64,000 bases of DNA from Natronomicrosphaera sp040876735. GTDB lineage: Bacteria > Planctomycetota > Phycisphaerae > Phycisphaerales > Phycisphaeraceae. The notes below the pieces were generated by a model. That model searched no databases and had not been told where the DNA came from. It was given only the letters and a program-made list of their open reading frames with translations. Shown here in pieces: positions 63,114-64,000 of this stretch. The position numbers and the translations under genes are program-made. The stretch lies in contig JBBDPC010000127.1 in assembly GCA_040876735.1 (NCBI GenBank), positions 9,789 to 73,788 of the forward strand, in the 5' to 3' direction. Numbering within the stretch: position 1 is the stretch's first letter; each line of letters begins with the position of its first letter.

Positions 63114-63764
63114 TCACCGCCGGCGTCGACCGAGCAGCAACAGGCCCCCCGCGCCGAGCAAACCCAGCGAGGCGGGCTCGGGCACGACCTCGACGATTTC
63201 GAAGCCGTTGACCCGCAGGCTCAGCGCTTCCACGCTGGATGCGGTGAACGACATCAGGCCATCGCCGTCGGTGGTCAGGGTCAGCAGCGTGCTGTATTCG
63301 TGGTTGTTCGCCGGCGCGGTCCAACTGGTGTAGGTGACGCTGCCGGACGTGCCGGTGGTGCCACTGCCAGCGGTCGGGGCGAACGCGACGGTGTAGGTGC
63401 CTGCACTGGCCTCATTCTGATAGTCGTAGGCGTACAGGCGGACGGCGTAACTGGTCAGCGCATCGAGGCCGGAGACGGTGTAATCGATCGAGGCGTTCGC
63501 GTCGTTGTCGTAGTTGAAGTCGCGGTAGAGGTCGGCGTAGGTGAACGCGCCGCCGTCGGCCAGGCCGGGGCGGCTGAAGAAGTCGCCGGTACTGGACGTA
63601 ACGGTGTAGGAGCCGAAGGTGCGGTTGTTGTCCGGCTGAGCGTTGAAGCCGGTTTCCGTGCCGCCGGCATTGAAGTCGACCGCGAGAATCGCCGCCTGTG
63701 CGACGCCCGCCAGACCGAAGACCGTTCCCAGAACCATCGCTGCACCAAGTCGCGTTGCAAGCAT
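63114..63764 (-). CDS. PEP-CTERM-sorted surface protein
   Basis: The 216-residue protein has a signal peptide (MLATRLGAAMVLGTVFGLAG) and a C-terminal sorting signal: VPEPASLGLLGAGGLLLLG followed by RRRR. Between them is a beta-rich domain of about 150 residues, possibly carbohydrate-binding. PEP-CTERM proteins are cut and exported to the surface by an exosortase, which is not encoded in the window. The ribosome site AGGAG precedes the ATG. It may take part in polysaccharide binding. Confidence 0.9.
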   Translation of the reverse strand: MLATRLGAAMVLGTVFGLAGVAQAAILAVDFNAGGTETGFNAQPDNNRTFGSYTVTSSTGDFFSRPGLADGGAFTYADLYRDFNYDNDANASIDYTVSGLDALTSYAVRLYAYDYQNEASAGTYTVAFAPTAGSGTTGTSGSVTYTSWTAPANNHEYSTLLTLTTDGDGLMSFTASSVEALSLRVNGFEIVEVVPEPASLGLLGAGGLLLLGRRRR

Positions 63765-64000
63765 CGTTCAATCTCCTGAAATGGGGAAGACGTGGAATTG
63801 AACCTTGCCGGGCGTACCACACACCCTCCCGGCGTGGATCTCTGCCGAAGTGGACAACGCGTGCACCCGTAGATGATCCACAATGAGCGTACCCGACGGC
63901 CCAGGGAGGGAACAAGACCATTTGGTGAAAAATATGATTAATATATGGACCTTCCGGGTTTCGTGTGGGTGAGTGGTCGCTGAAAGGCGGGGCTCTGCCC
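63765..64000. other. Upstream region of the PEP-CTERM gene to the window end
   Basis: No gene is seen in the last 236 bases. A very AT-rich patch at about 63920-63945 (AAAATATGATTAATATATGG) stands out in the GC-rich surroundings and may be the promoter region of the PEP-CTERM gene. The final 20 bases contain a GC-rich inverted sequence cut by the edge. Confidence 0.5.

Noticed and set aside
1..64000. CRISPR arrays, transposases, integrases, toxin-antitoxin pairs or phage genes
   Set aside because: None were found. The repeats present are inverted and intergenic, without regular direct repeats and spacers.

Overview
The window looks like a chromosomal stretch from a planctomycete, most likely of the class Phycisphaerae. 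The evidence is GC-rich DNA, an LpxC-FabZ fusion, very large type IV pilus/type II secretion pseudopilins, a PEP-CTERM protein, a DUF-like 713-residue membrane-anchored protein beside pilus ATPases, and many small hairpin repeats between genes. The genus cannot be fixed from sequence alone. No rRNA, tRNA, CRISPR array, transposase or phage gene was found. Fifty protein genes (one truncated by the left edge, one doubtful, one an 18-codon leader peptide) are called.

Layout. 1-11.6 kb: membrane and export block with an ABC-2 permease (minus, cut by the edge), three consecutive SPFH/band-7 (HflK/HflC-like) proteins, an ABC ATPase with its permease, and a TPR-like anchored protein. 11.7-26.3 kb: type IV pilus/T2SS machinery with PilB-type ATPase, PilT, a second PilB-type ATPase, PilC, five small prepilin-like proteins and a giant GspK-like pseudopilin. 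26.3-32.1 kb: housekeeping genes (HIT hydrolase, zinc-ribbon methyltransferase, TadA, a TPR-YggX fusion, a Gfo/Idh/MocA oxidoreductase, CysC, a TPR lipoprotein). 32.3-40.7 kb: envelope genes skp, lpxD, lpxC-fabZ, lpxA, an FkbM methyltransferase, a cupin lipoprotein, murC and a sugar isomerase-like protein. 40.7-49.5 kb: a sigma-54 response regulator, a GNAT-like fragment, ileS with an attenuator leader, and a kamA-like/ureohydrolase/epimerase operon divergent from an ArsR regulator. 49.5-64 kb: a catabolic region with a secreted unknown protein, amidohydrolase plus Rieske protein, two GH9 enzymes, two paralogous LacI regulators, an MGH1/GH63-like glycosidase and a PEP-CTERM protein. The last region suggests regulated breakdown of a beta-glucan-type polysaccharide.

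Most notable observations. (1) ileS is preceded by a complete, classical transcription attenuator: a promoter, a leader peptide with four isoleucine codons in six, an antiterminator that pairs with the 5' arm of a terminator, and a T7 tract. The leader mRNA is probably leaderless. (2) Six long intergenic hairpins differ in sequence but share one design: arms of about 25-45 nt built from a short word repeated imperfectly, usually starting at or within a few bases of a stop codon. Half-elements of one family lie before other genes. I know of no function for them. (3) A separate family of about 28-nt GC-rich hairpins occurs four times, each just after a gene. (4) Several genes have a -10-like box ending 4-12 nt before the start codon, which suggests leaderless transcripts are common here.

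All calls rest on reading the sequence and family knowledge; no database search was run.
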